Source: Pseudofabraea citricarpa (Eukaryota > Ascomycota > Leotiomycetes > Helotiales > Dermateaceae). From it: a DNA stretch of 64,000 bases. Each line of letters opens with the position of its first letter. The stretch's first letter is position 1. Both the position numbers and the translations under genes were made by a program. The notes under the pieces are model-generated. The model saw only the letters and a list, made by a program, of their open reading frames with translations. It searched no databases and had not been told where the DNA came from. The DNA is taken from assembly GCA_029641185.1 (NCBI GenBank), contig JAPWGK010000007.1, positions 930,001-994,000 on the forward strand, in the 5' to 3' direction. Below, one piece after another: positions 22,680 through 33,317 of this stretch.

Positions 22680-22817
22680 GATTCACAGCGATAACTCAAT
22701 TATCCCGTAGACTGGCAGTCGCACGTTTTAGCGTTGGTGCCATAAACATGAGGCATGAAAACCGCATAACACTGCTTCAAAACGTGTAGCGAGTGCCAGT
22801 CTATGGGATAGTGAATC
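22680..22817. repeat. Imperfect inverted repeat (MITE-like or cruciform)
   Basis: Arms at 22701-22729 and 22779-22810 pair with only two mismatches and one 3-nt gap over 29-32 nt, around a 49-nt loop. A further GATTCAC at 22680-22686 pairs with GTGAATC at 22811-22817. The right arm keeps GTGAATC directly attached, the left has a 14-nt spacer, so one side may carry a small insertion. A looser complementary pair, AGTTTAAGAG near 22614 and CTCTTAAACT near 22848, encloses it. It sits about 180 bp upstream of the HNH-type start. It could be a relic miniature transposon or a regulatory dyad. Confidence 0.85.
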
Positions 22818-22879
22818 ACTAAGATGAGTAGCCGAAAGTTATTCACTACTCTTAAACTCTACCTCCAAAACCTACCTAG

Positions 22880-22886
22880 TATAAAT
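22880..22886 (+). promoter_or_regulatory. TATA-like box of the HNH-type gene
   Basis: AGTATAAATTC lies 111-117 bp upstream of the ATG at 22997, followed by a CT-rich leader. This spacing suits a fungal TATA box. Confidence 0.45.
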
Positions 22887-22996
22887 TCTCGCTACTCTTC
22901 TTCGCTTGTTCTTTCTTTCCTACTTTCATTCACAACTTCACCTTGGCATTCACTCCTCATCACATACCTTAGAAGTTCCTTTCAAAGGCAGACACG

Positions 22997-24678
22997 ATGG
23001 CAAGAAAACAAATCATCTGCCCCCAGAACGCCACTTGCACCTACTGTGGTGACCGTGGACACAATAGCTCTACCTGCGCCAGATCTCCACCTCAGCAGCG
23101 CAATCCCCCTGTTAGCCATCCGCATCCTCAGCAGATCAATCCCCCTGTCAGCCATCCGCATCCTCAGCAGATCAATCCCCCTGTCAGCCATCCGCATCCT
23201 CAGCAGCGCAATCCCCCTGTCAGCCGTCCGCATCCTCAGCAGGTCAACCCCCCTGTCTTTCAAAGCAATGATTCAGACCCTCTGGTAAGCAATTCTTATG
23301 ATACTTATATTAATATATCAGTAAGATGACTTTGCTAATATGCCGTGAGGTCAAACAGGACGACCCTCCCCCTTCTCCTTCGAAGTTTAGCAACACCAAA
23401 GCCTGGCTTTCTGCTAAATTGGTCTACCTAAAGAGAAAGCATCGTAGATCCGAGAACGATGTCTCAGAAGCAGAGAAAAACGTTAAAAGACAACGAGCCC
23501 ACGGACCCGAGTGAGTTACAATCCTATTGATTCACATCATTATGCAGTTACTAATATTCTGATTTTCTAGTTATTGGCAGACAAGAGCAATTGTTTCTCA
23601 GAAGTCCCACGCGAAGATTGTACTCGAAAAAGAGATCGGCGCCGTTGAATATGCTTCGCTCGACAAGGGAGATGCAGAAAATTTTCTCAAGTCTGCTGAA
23701 GGATTGATGTTTCTCGAGCAAGAAAAGGCAGAAGCGCTTATGGGGCAAAAATTCAAAGCTCAGGCTACAAGAGTGAATCCTACGAACCCTGAATCAAGAC
23801 AGCGCCGCATATTCATAGAGCTATTCACAACCTCTATATCCGGCCTTTCTAATTCCGGTGATCCTGTTCGCTTTACAGGAGCTGGACCACGATCTTCAGA
23901 CTTGCAGTCTGACTTCCGAGAAAATCTTATAATCGAGTCCCAGGCCAGACATGAAAAAGGGCAGTACTTCTGGTGTCCAATTGCTTGCAGATGGTATCAT
24001 CAATCTGAAATGAAGGCGGCACATATCTTTGCCTATAAACATGGTCAAACTATGATAGAACACATTTTTGGAGAAGAAGTAGCAGGCGAATTGTTCTCTA
24101 CAAGAAATGGGATGTTTCTATCTGCACAGGCTGAGGACAGATTCGATAAGGGATATTTAGTCCTAGTCCCAGATCTGAGTGAAGTTTCTGCCGAGGACTG
24201 GGATAAGTCCTCCCCTAGAGAGTATAAGATTAAGGTTTTGCTTCCAGATGGCCCTGGCATGGATTTTGTTATCGACCCTCCGCCGTTCGACACAAATCGA
24301 ACATGGTCTGATCTCGATAATCAAAGAGTTCAGTTCAAGAGCAATTATAGGCCTAGAGCTCGGTATTTGTACTTTCATTACTGTCTCTCGGTACTTCGTT
24401 GTTCTTGGTTTGTTAAAGGGGATCATTGGAACCGCATGCAGGGAGAGCTTAATAAGGACTGTTGGGCTACCCGAGGAAAATACATGAAAACAGAGATGCT
24501 CAAAGCATTTGTTGACGAACTTGGGCATCGGGCTTTCGCAGAACAAGCGAAAAACCATCCGTCTCCGCCACGCAAGGAGAACAACGAACTCTCAGAACTC
24601 GCATTAGGAAAGGTTGTGCTCGATGTTGCTCTCGCACACAGGGAGCGTCGCATGGCTGAAGAAAGAGAGTATGAATGA
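22997..24678 (+). CDS. CCHC zinc-knuckle / HNH_2-type nuclease-like protein, 515 aa
   Basis: Three exons: 22997-23284, 23359-23510 and 23571-24678, phases 0 and 2. Residues 14-27 form a CCHC knuckle (CTYCGDRGHNSSTC). Next come four 12-residue copies of PPVSHPHPQQ(I/R/V)N, then a basic linker with a likely nuclear localisation stretch (LKRKHRR). The C-terminal half looks like the fungal HNH_2 nuclease domain: FWCPIACRWYH, AAHIFAYKHG (first His), then RNGMFL (Asn), but the third position reads AEDRFDKG where the usual motif has His before FD. So the metal site may be altered. Function is unknown; fungal HNH_2 proteins are often present in many variable copies. A knuckle-plus-repeat fusion to this domain is not one I recognise. 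An inverted repeat lies just upstream. Confidence 0.78.
23105..23248. repeat. 36-bp coding tandem repeat, four copies
   Basis: Four 36-bp units plus a partial fifth encode the 12-residue PPVSHPHPQQ(I/R/V)N repeat of the HNH-type protein. The two central units are identical at nearly every base, suggesting recent expansion. Confidence 0.92.
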
Positions 24679-26113
24679 GAAGCTTTAAGCTTTAGTCTGG
24701 CAGTGTTTTAGAAACTCCTACAGTAGTATACATACCCAATTAATACATGGAATCTTATGAAGTTGGTGTCTAATGCTACTATGCTGCCCCCCCTTGTCGA
24801 CGAGCCAATGCTCGGCCCGCTCTTGGAATCCCTGCGCTGCATGGCTCAGCTGTGGGTGAGTGGTGTAGTGATGGTGATGGTTGGTGAGGCTGGAAGATCA
24901 GCGATTGGTGGACACGAGCCACTGCGGACAACGAGGGCGGAAGATGGGATTCTGCGCCGAGTCGGATGATCATCCTTGCTGCTTGCTGCGGTTCCTGAGG
25001 GAAATCATCAGAGGAAAGTGGGAAAGAGTTTCAGCTGGGCGACTTCTTGGGACGACGCATTTTCATTTATAGACATCGCAAGTCGGTCGCATGCGAAGAC
25101 CTGGTGTGCGAAGACCTGTTGGGAACTTGGGAACTTGGGAAGTGAGTTGTGTGTCTTGTGTCTGGTGTCTTGTGTCTCGTCCATCTCGATGCGCTTTCGA
25201 CATTGTCATTGCTCCATGAAAGAGAGTTTCCCTCGACCATCGACGGGCATGGCTCGGCAAGGACTTCCGATACCACTCTGGCTCAATTTACCCCTCAATG
25301 CGAGGGATTAACTAGTAACTACTGGCCCCTCTCTCGTCCCTTCTTTCTCTGCAGTGCAGTCTGCGGGCTATCGAACGATTGATTGATTGATCAATAGTCC
25401 ATAGTCCGTCTCCGTCCTTGTTGAAGGGGACTCGGACTCGGCGCTCTTTTCGCGCCATTGAACAGAACTTTGAAGGGACGAGAGAAAAAGAAAAGAAAAA
25501 TATGATCGATCTGAATGCAGATCGATAGGCGGATCGCCCAAAGATGAGAGGATAGGCACGTTTGATATTCGTGTCTCATCATCTCATGGTTGCGAGATTA
25601 TTTATGCCCGTCTCTTCTAGATTCGCCGCCAAGGGTATGGAAGAAGGAATTATTTATTGTCTTTGTGATATCAGCTGTTCTGTTGTCCGCCTCACAAATG
25701 GATGTGTTCAACCTGCTGTCCCTTCAGGGAATGGTTTATGCGGAAGCAGTCGATCTCTCAATTTCAGATGAACCTCAAAGAAACATCTGGAATATGAAGG
25801 TTTCACCACGGCTTGTTTCTCTTTCAGCCTTGTGGTCTGTTCCGAAGGTTTAGTTTGCGTTCTTAGATCTCAACGTCAACGACTGCCGTACTGACATCAC
25901 TCGAGATTCGACTCGACTCACTAAGGACAACCTTCCCGCATCAAGCAACAACGACACAACCCACAGCAGTAAGTCAATCAGAGAAAACAAGCTAGGTCTT
26001 TCCCCTTCTCTTTGCAAAAAGCAATTCAAGAAATGCGCAATTTCTCTCCCTCTCTTACACGAATAATCCACATCGTATTTTGTCTCAGTCTCTGTACCAT
26101 TATAACGGCAACC
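24679..26113. other. Intergenic, 1.4 kb
   Basis: Between the HNH-type and DUF2237 genes, both plus-strand. It includes short duplications (GAAGACCTG twice near 25096, GGGAACTT twice near 25120) and a GATTGATTGATTGATC stretch near 25377. No convincing gene. The last 250 bp should be the DUF2237 promoter and leader. Confidence 0.5.
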
Positions 26114-26774
26114 ATGTCTGGCAAGGCCCCCACCAAATCTCTCAATGGCAAGTTGTTTTCCTGAACACTCTATTCAAATCAACATGGGCAGAATTAACGA
26201 GCATCTTCTGAATTACAGTATTCAAGAAACCCCTGGGCCTCTTCAGCAAAGAACCCATGACGGGGTTCTACCGCAACGGATACTGCGACGTGGGTGCCGA
26301 CGACACAGGAAACCACGCAGTAGCAGGTACCAGCAATTCCGCACCAAAACCCAAGTGACAAGAGACAAAGGCGACTAACACGTACAAAAAGCAACGCTCA
26401 CAGACCCCTTCCTCGACTTCAGCGCGTCCCGCGGCAACAACCTCCGGTCCATCGGGCTGACGGCAGGTTGTAAGTGGTGTCTCTGCGCGGCGCGGTGGAA
26501 GGAAGCGGTAGACCACGCGGCGAAGGACACTGCAGACGATGCGGCATCTCAGGCTATCGTGCCCAAGGTCCATCTGCATGCCACGCACGAGAAGGCGCTC
26601 GATGTGGTGGGCATGGATGTGCTGAGGAAGTATGCGGCCGAGCCAGAGGTCGGGAATGCGTCGAATGTTGCGCAGAGTCGCAAGCAGGGCGTGCAGGTCC
26701 CGGGGGTTGGCGTCAAGGTCAAGGAGAGGACTGAGTTGGCCGGGAAGGGCGATATGACGGCGAGGGAGTTGTAG
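26114..26774 (+). CDS. DUF2237 family protein, 174 aa
   Basis: Three exons: 26114-26147, 26219-26326 and 26392-26774. The family core is clear: VFKKPLGLFSKEPMTGFYR, GYCDVGADDTGNHAVAATLT, then FLDFSASRGNNL, GCKWCLCAARWKEA and LHATHEKALD. These small proteins occur in bacteria, plants and fungi and have no settled biochemical role; the CxxC-like CKWCLC and paired His suggest metal or redox function, which is inference. The first intron has a GC donor (GCAAGT at 26148), the only join that restores the VFKKPLG start in frame. A C-terminal extension of about 50 residues beyond the usual domain is Val/Lys-rich. No signal peptide. Confidence 0.88.
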
Positions 26775-28302
26775 GTGCGGTTATGGTTGTGGTGTATTGG
26801 AGGTAGGAGGAGGATGTCATGGTTGTATGGTGGTTATTTGATGAACGGGTTTATCCATGCCAATAGAGCATGCAGAATTGGTAGACAGTATACTTACTTA
26901 ACTCCTCGTTGTGTTATTCAAGAGTGTAAGCTCAACTCATAACAAGAAAGAATCTCACATGATGTTACAGAATAACTGACTGACTTACTTGTTTTCTTTT
27001 ACAAAAAGGAGAAGAGAACATACAGAGCAAACAGAAAACCTAACTTCAGTCCCTGCATGGCAATTAATCCACAACATTCTCCACAAAGAGACAAGCTAAC
27101 CATTTCAAAAGCACATAGATACCAGTCGAGAAATAGACACAGACCTAGGCAAGCCAGAACAAAGCAACGAAGAACTAGATGGGCATGAAACATACTCGCA
27201 TGCCTATTCTGCAAACGAAACCATGCCATCAGATCAAAGACTCCAAAATCCCCAGCCTAAGCCCAAATCCAAACCCCCCAAGAACAGAGAACTTCCCTCC
27301 TCTCTAGCCTATCTGATTGTTTCCCTTGCAGAGATATCACCTCGACTAGCCTAGAAGGAAGTGATATACGGCATAGATAAACAAAGCCAATTACCACTGA
27401 TTACAATCTTGATTACTGTAGGAAGCTAGGTTCAGGACTAAGTGCTACTCATGTTCTTTATTTTGATCTAGCAGATGTCTGATTCGAGCTGGTTAATCTG
27501 ATGGGGTTGCTTTTTTAGGATTCCTTGAACCTCGAAGAGAGGGTAGGGTTTTATAAGTGAGTGAGTTATTGAGTGAGCGAATAGATTTGCTCGTTCTCGT
27601 TCTCTCCAGCTTTCGTTTGCGAGATCTCTCGGTGTAGTTAAATATGTTAATTATCCTCTCAACTCTCTTTGATTTGAGAAGTATTCGTAGCATTATAGGC
27701 AAGAAGAAGAAGAAGAAGAAGAAATAATAGTTTCGCTCGGAACTCTTGTTCTCTTTGGTTTTCGTTTACTAGATCTTTCCAAACCTTTATTGGCAGTCCT
27801 TCAAGTAAGAAAATGGTACATTTACTTGGGGTTCTTGTCGTCTTTCGCTTTCATTTGCTGCATGTCTCAGTGGCTAGATATGCTATTCGCCCTTTCAACC
27901 CTTTTGATTTGAGAAGTGTTGGCACGCAATTTTATGAAAGCGGATCAGGAAAACTTTGACAACATATACATATAAGAGCTCGCTAATTGCATGACACAAG
28001 CAAGGTACTAGAGCGCAGCACAGATGCATTGGTGAATTTCAATCATCCCTAGCTTCACATACTCGATACACAATGATGTTGGGTCTTTTTTAACATATTG
28101 CATTACAGAAACAAACCAGACAATGCTTTACTTTCTTCCCCGTATCCACCTGTCCCTTTTAGAACCATCACCTTAAATCGTATCATCATCCCAGTTCCCC
28201 AGGTTGGCCCGATCCATAATCCGTACGCCCGTCCCCCACCCCATTCGTTCCTAGACTTTCTGGCTTCGTAAATTGTACGTGTCGATCATCGGGTGAGTGA
28301 GT
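26775..28302. other. Convergent intergenic region, 1.5 kb
   Basis: Tail-to-tail space between DUF2237 (+) and the dynein light chain (-). It is A/T-rich, has an AAG trinucleotide run at 27699-27722 and a diverged direct repeat described separately. No gene is supported. Confidence 0.5.
27592..27922. repeat. Diverged direct repeat, about 90 bp per copy
   Basis: The stretch 27592-27688 and the stretch 27831-27922 align over roughly 90 bp, ending in a shared CTTTGATTTGAGAAGT-like end (TTTTGATTTGAGAAGTGTT in the second). A third partial copy begins near 27745 (TTCTTGTTCTCTTTGG). Differences include many C/T and A/G changes. An AAG run at 27699 separates the first two. Confidence 0.6.
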
Positions 28303-29055
28303 TTATTGGGTCTTGAACAGGAGGATGGCGCAGTGTCCGAGGTAGAAGTAGATGAAGTGTTTGGTTTCTATGTTGGACTTAGTCGCTGATCGTCCGGATA
28401 TATTATGGGTCGAGGAATTTGAACTAACCGTGTGTAACAAAGGACCCAAAATTCCTTCCTACAATGCAGTGCCACGTTGGGCCTTTGCGCTCATCGAACT
28501 ATACACCGGTTAGATCTCGTGGTCCTTCTCATCGAACCAGGAGTTAACTACAGTCTTCTTGATGTATTGTGCGATGTCCTATATTTATCTTCTTAGCTGA
28601 TGTATAAAAAAGGGGGTGGGGTACACAAGGCTGAGTATGGGGAAAATGAGGGCCTTACCTTTTCGATGCTGTATTTTGACATGCCCTCTTGAGCTGTGAT
28701 GATCTCACTGTCAGCCTGGTCTCCACATGGCAGAACCAGAAGCATTTTCGCCCCAGGTTGGATTGAACCTACCAACATCAATGGCTTCCTGCTGCATGTC
28801 CTCGGTCTGCGCGCGCGCGTGTCAGTCACAATGCGCATAGCAGCTTTGCATAGCATCCTGCAAGCCTGAATAACAGTGTGCGGGGCATCTCAAAAGCATA
28901 CCATGTCTGCAGACTTGATCTGGGCTATGAAGAAAGGAGTCAGCCAAGGAGGTAATTTTAGCTAGAGAGAGAAAGGAAAAAGGATGAGCTTATACTCTAC
29001 CTTGATACATACCATCCAGCTTCTCCTTCGCTGTTTCTGCTTTCATGGCAGACAT
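28303..29055 (-). CDS. Dynein light chain, LC8/DYNLL type, 98 aa
   Basis: Seven small exons: 29013-29055, 28902-28924, 28773-28806, 28659-28693, 28552-28578, 28429-28498 and 28303-28367; every junction keeps phase and total length is 297 nt. The assembled protein carries the LC8 marks MQQEAIDVAQEG, MSKYSIEKDIAQYIKKT, FDERKGPTWHCIVG, RNFGSFVTH and HFIYFYLGHCAILLF, ending KTQ. LC8 is a hub protein of the cytoplasmic dynein motor; its dimer binds short TQT-type motifs on many partners. An in-frame ATG nine nt downstream of the first is an alternative start. It is divergent from mrd1 over about 510 bp. Exons as short as 23-43 nt make it easy to miss in annotation. Confidence 0.95.
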
Positions 29056-29565
29056 GTTGGCGTTAGAGCTGGACTGTGAAACTTTCGAGGATCTTGAATT
29101 GCGCGTGGAGACGAAGCTTTCGAGCAGCGCGAACTACTTCGTGTGTATATTTGTTGTGATGGAGTTTCCGACAGAGGGTGTGCAGAGAAATTTAAGAACT
29201 GCGATAGCGCAAAGGAAAGATCTCGACTGCTGGCGCGTGATTTAAACTAGGCGTAATGCGAAGATTGTCCAAGAAGTTGAGCAATCAACAACAAATCCGG
29301 CCGAGGAGAGTTGATTTTGACATGCGGCTGGTGGTGCATCGAGCTGCCGTCGGAAATGACAAAGGCGGTGTCAATTTGTGGCAGCACCGCTAGAGCGGCA
29401 CTCGAGAATTATCAAAAGCGGCATTGGTGTGGGGAGCAAGATTTCGACTACAAATATTTTGCCGACTTGAAAGCATATTTTCTTTTTTACCATTCACGCT
29501 CTCGACCTTTCATCACCAACACTCAGCGCACCATGAATTAATTAATCTCCTGGCTGCTTCACAAT
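29056..29565. promoter_or_regulatory. Bidirectional promoter region, LC8 and mrd1
   Basis: The 510 bp between divergent start codons of the dynein light chain (-) and mrd1 (+) must contain both promoters and leaders. Short frames here lack any family resemblance. Confidence 0.5.
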
Positions 29566-32297
29566 ATGGAGTCTTCTCGTATCTTTGTTAAGGGACTCCC
29601 ACCTAATATCTCGGAGGATGAGTTCAAAAAACATTTTGGAGCAAAGCAAGCCGTCACAGATGCAAAATTAATTCCTCATCGACGAATTGGCTATGTTGGC
29701 TACAAGACTCCTGAGGATGCTGCAAAGGCAGTCAAGTACTTCAATAGGACATTCATACGGATGTCCAAGATTGGAGTCGAGGTTGCCAGACCCGTAAGTA
29801 GACGCGTCTCACCTTTTGTCTTCGCGCTCTAACATTCACAGATTTCCGATGCCACACTACCTACCTCAAGAAAGGCTCAGCGTGAGCAAGTAAGAGAAGC
29901 CTCAAAACAGAACCAAATCAGAAAAGAAGCAGAAGCAGTTTCGAAAGCAATTCTCAATGCTGGCACAAAGAGAAAGAGGAGCGATGTCGACGAGGCAGAT
30001 CCCAAATTACAGGAGTTTATGGATGTTATGCAACCTGCTTCGAAATCAAAAACTTGGGGACCTCATGGAGCTGACGATTCTATGGATGAGCCACCTACAA
30101 AGATGCAAGCTATCGAAGTGCCTGAAGGGGAAAGCGACGGCGAGTACGAAGTAGTGCCCAAGAGGTCGAAACAAAAAACACCACCTCCCACTGTAACCAT
30201 ATCGATACCAATAGCCACTAAAACTCCCTTACTACCTGTGGCAGCTCTACCACAGGCCGAAAATGATGAGGTCATGGTAGATGCACCAGATGCCACAGAT
30301 GATGACTGGTTGCGCAGTCGTACAAACAGACTCTTGGATCTGATGGATCCAGCAGACATTGCTGCCGGAATCGTTCCAACACAACAGACTCCTGTACAAC
30401 AGAATCCTGCTGCCGAACCGGTAGAAGCCAATGTTGAGACAGTAAATGAGGAGATCGACCAGCTGGAGGATGAAGCCGAACAAACAGATCCTGTCATGGA
30501 AGCAATCCGAGCAAGTGGAAGGCTGTTCGTCCGAAATCTACCGTACAGCGCCTCTGAAGAAGAACTTAAGAAACACTTCGAGCCTTACGGGTCGTTGGAA
30601 GAGGTAAATACTCATTTTTCTTACTGTTGTGGCCCTTTTTTCATGATGAATATCCAGATAGGGACAGCTTATGCTTACGAGCATGTGATGTGAACTGGAC
30701 GAATATTTTAGTAGATGCTTCGTGTTTTCTGATAACAAAACTACTTCTTGACTATTATGTACGCTTCGGTCGAGATCTATTGCTAACCAAGCTACAATAG
30801 GTTCACCTCCCGGTCGATGCAGCAGGTACGAGCAAGGGATTTTTACTTGTACAATACACAGATCCGAACGCAGCTGGTGAGGCATATCATAATTTGGATG
30901 GAGAGCCATTTCAGGGTAGACTTTTACACATACTGCCCGCTGCTGCCAAACGCGAAAATAAACTGGACGAGTTTGCAATCTCTAAGTTGCCACTCAAAAA
31001 ACAGAAACAAATCAAGAAGAAGGCCGAAGCGTCTTCAACGTCGTTCAATTGGAACTCTTTATATATGAATCAGGATGCAGTTAACTCTGCCATTGCTGAT
31101 CGCTTAGGGGTTTCGAAATCCGAACTTTTAGATCCAACTTCTGCTGATGCTGGAGTTAAACAAGCTATAGCTGAAACCTCTGTCATACAGGAAACCAAGT
31201 CTTACTTCAAGAACAATGGTGTGGATCTCGAGGCCTTCAAAAAGCGCGAGAGGGGTGACACCACTATCCTGGTAAAGAACTTCCCATACGGTATGAGTTT
31301 AGAGGAGTTGCGAAAGATTTTTGAAGAGTTTGGACAAGTGCTCCGAGTCTTGATGCCTCCCACTGGCACTATCGCCATCGTGGAGTTCGCTCAGCCCACA
31401 CATGCTCGGGCCGCCTTTGCAAGTCTTGCTTACCGACGGATGAAGGACTCAGTCTTGTTCCTGGAGAAGGCTCCGAAAGATCTCTTTACTAGCGTAAGTG
31501 TTAACGCCACCGTGGTGCCATCTGCGACTAGCGGAGACAAACCCACAGACCAGAAGCTGTCAACGTCTGATCTGCTCGAGCGGGATATGGCGGAATCTGC
31601 TGACACTAGCACCCTCTTCGTCCGTAACCTCAACTTTATAACCACAAGTGATCGTCTCACCGAGCTCTTTAAACCGCTTGATGGCTTCATGTCAGCCCGT
31701 GTGAACACAAAAGTCGACCCTAAAAAGCCTGGGCAGATCCTCAGCATGGGTTTCGGCTTTATTGAATTCAAGAGCAAAGCACAAGCACAAGCTGCACTCA
31801 AGGCCATGGATGGTTACAAATTAGATGACCACGACCTGCTCATCAAAGCATCCCACCGCGGTGTTGATGCTGCAGAAGTGCGCCGGAAGGATGACAAAGC
31901 CAAGAAGCTGGCTGGTAAGCGGACCAAGATCATTATCAAGAATTTGCCTTTCGAGGCTACGAAGAAGGATGTACGAGCCTTGTTCTCTACATATGGCCAG
32001 CTCAGATCCGTACGAGTACCGAAGAAGTTCGATCACTCCACTCGTGGCTTTGCCTTCGCAGACTTCATCTCGGCCCGGGAAGCGGAGAATGCACTAGAGG
32101 CTCTCAAAGATACCCATCTCCTGGGACGTCGCCTGGTGCTCGAATTTGCTGCTGAAGAGGCGCTGGATGCCGAAGAGGAGATCGCGAAGATGCAGAAGAA
32201 GGTGGGCAGCCAGGTTAATAAGGTCGCGCTGCAGAAGCTCACGGGGGGAGGGCGCAAGAAGTTCAACATTGAAGGTAACGAAGCAGACGAGGAGTGA
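29566..32297 (+). CDS. mrd1: Mrd1, multiple RNA-binding domain protein, 828 aa
   Basis: Three exons: 29566-29793, 29842-30603 and 30801-32297, all phase 0. It has five RRM domains: about residues 4-76 (SRIFVKGLPP), 303-380 (GRLFVRNLPY, RNP1 KGFLLVQY), 484-555 (TTILVKNFPY), 605-685 (STLFVRNLNF, RNP1 GFGFIEF) and 708-785 (TKIIIKNLPF, RNP1 RGFAFADF). This five-RRM layout defines Mrd1/RBM19, an essential nucleolar factor that binds the 35S pre-rRNA and U3 snoRNA and is needed for early 18S rRNA processing in the small-subunit processome. An acidic, disordered linker separates RRM1 and RRM2. Length matches the family. Confidence 0.96.
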
Positions 32298-33317
32298 AGG
32301 AGTCGCAGCTAGGTATTTATCAATAATTCTATATCCAGTCCCTCCGGCCAGTGTATTTTTAATGCTGTGTGGGTGAAAGTGGCAAAGCGTCGTCGCCCCT
32401 TGCCGAATATTTGGCGATATCATTTGGTAGCCGGGGCGAGATGACCCTCCAAATGAGTTTCCCTCTTCCCCCTGCACAGGGATTTCCTGCGCTGGCCTCC
32501 TTCCCCAGACCCAGAGACTCGCTACAGAGCCCCATCATGCGAAGACTGCACTACACTGGCTTGTTCTTTTTCGTCGTTTGTCGATAATTCTCGACACTCA
32601 AGGAGTGTCATTTGCCATCTTTCAATACCTAACCCAACCCCCAACGTCAGCGTCACCCCTGGCGAGGGGACAATGAAACAATAAGACAGTATCTTATTTA
32701 TTCAATGGTAGACTTTCAGAGTTTTTGCTGCGGCCCTATCGCTGGCCCTCCTTGACAGCATTCTCGTGCCTTAGACGTCTAGCACGTGGATAGTCAGGAA
32801 TCTAACAAGATGAAGCATTCCTCGCACCGAACGACTCTGCGTGAGAGGCAGAGCTCAGTTGCCCTTGCATCATCTCGAGAGGCGACACCACCACTCGAGA
32901 CCTCTGCCATTGTCTGCCTTTCCTGCCATGGCCGGCCATCGTTGTTGCTGGGGGAGAGTCATTGCAATTCCGGACTCTACTCCAGGGCGTCGTCTATCCA
33001 GTTGAACCCCCTCCACTCTATCCATCTATATCCTATATCCTGTCTACCTGGGTAAGCTTCATCCTCTTATAAGCGCTTGCCCTGCTCCTCCATTCTCAAG
33101 CAAGCTGTTGACATTCTCTCTCTAAAGTCTCTTACTCACCGCAACGCTCTGCCATTCCTTCAAACATTTCTTACTGCAATCCTCAGTCCTTTCAACCAAC
33201 AGTCGCTCTTTTCGCTGTGTAGCCCTGCTTCTCAAGTGCCTGACGAAGACCTTGCAACGTTCCTGGGTCATCTGAAAGCATTCTTATCCATTAACCACCA
33301 CACCCTCACACGCTTCC
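32298..33317. other. Intergenic, mrd1 3' flank and abaA promoter/leader
   Basis: About 1 kb, GC-rich for this window, with CT-rich stretches near 33040-33200. An ATG-initiated 81-codon frame at 32810-33055 could be an upstream frame in an abaA leader, and a GTAAGC donor-like site lies near 33052; neither can be tested here. Confidence 0.4.

Larger units (their letters stand above)
18703..22996. other. 4.3-kb low-complexity gene-free region
   Basis: Between the divergent ELL (-) and HNH-type (+) genes. It is full of short tandem repeats: GAGTGAG/GTGTGAGG motifs near 19190, a G-run block at 19374-19401, GGGCAGT repeats near 20150, TGTCC repeats at 20236-20258, GATTGATT near 20420 and TGTAC near 22267. 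Several long frames on both strands (up to about 190 codons) consist of biased Ser/Pro/Leu/His peptides without family marks. The likely content is long promoters and leaders or a noncoding transcript; nothing decides between these. Confidence 0.5.

Noticed and set aside
22982..23263. Antisense repeat frame over the 36-bp array
   Set aside because: It is the reverse reading of the coding repeat, with no independent support.
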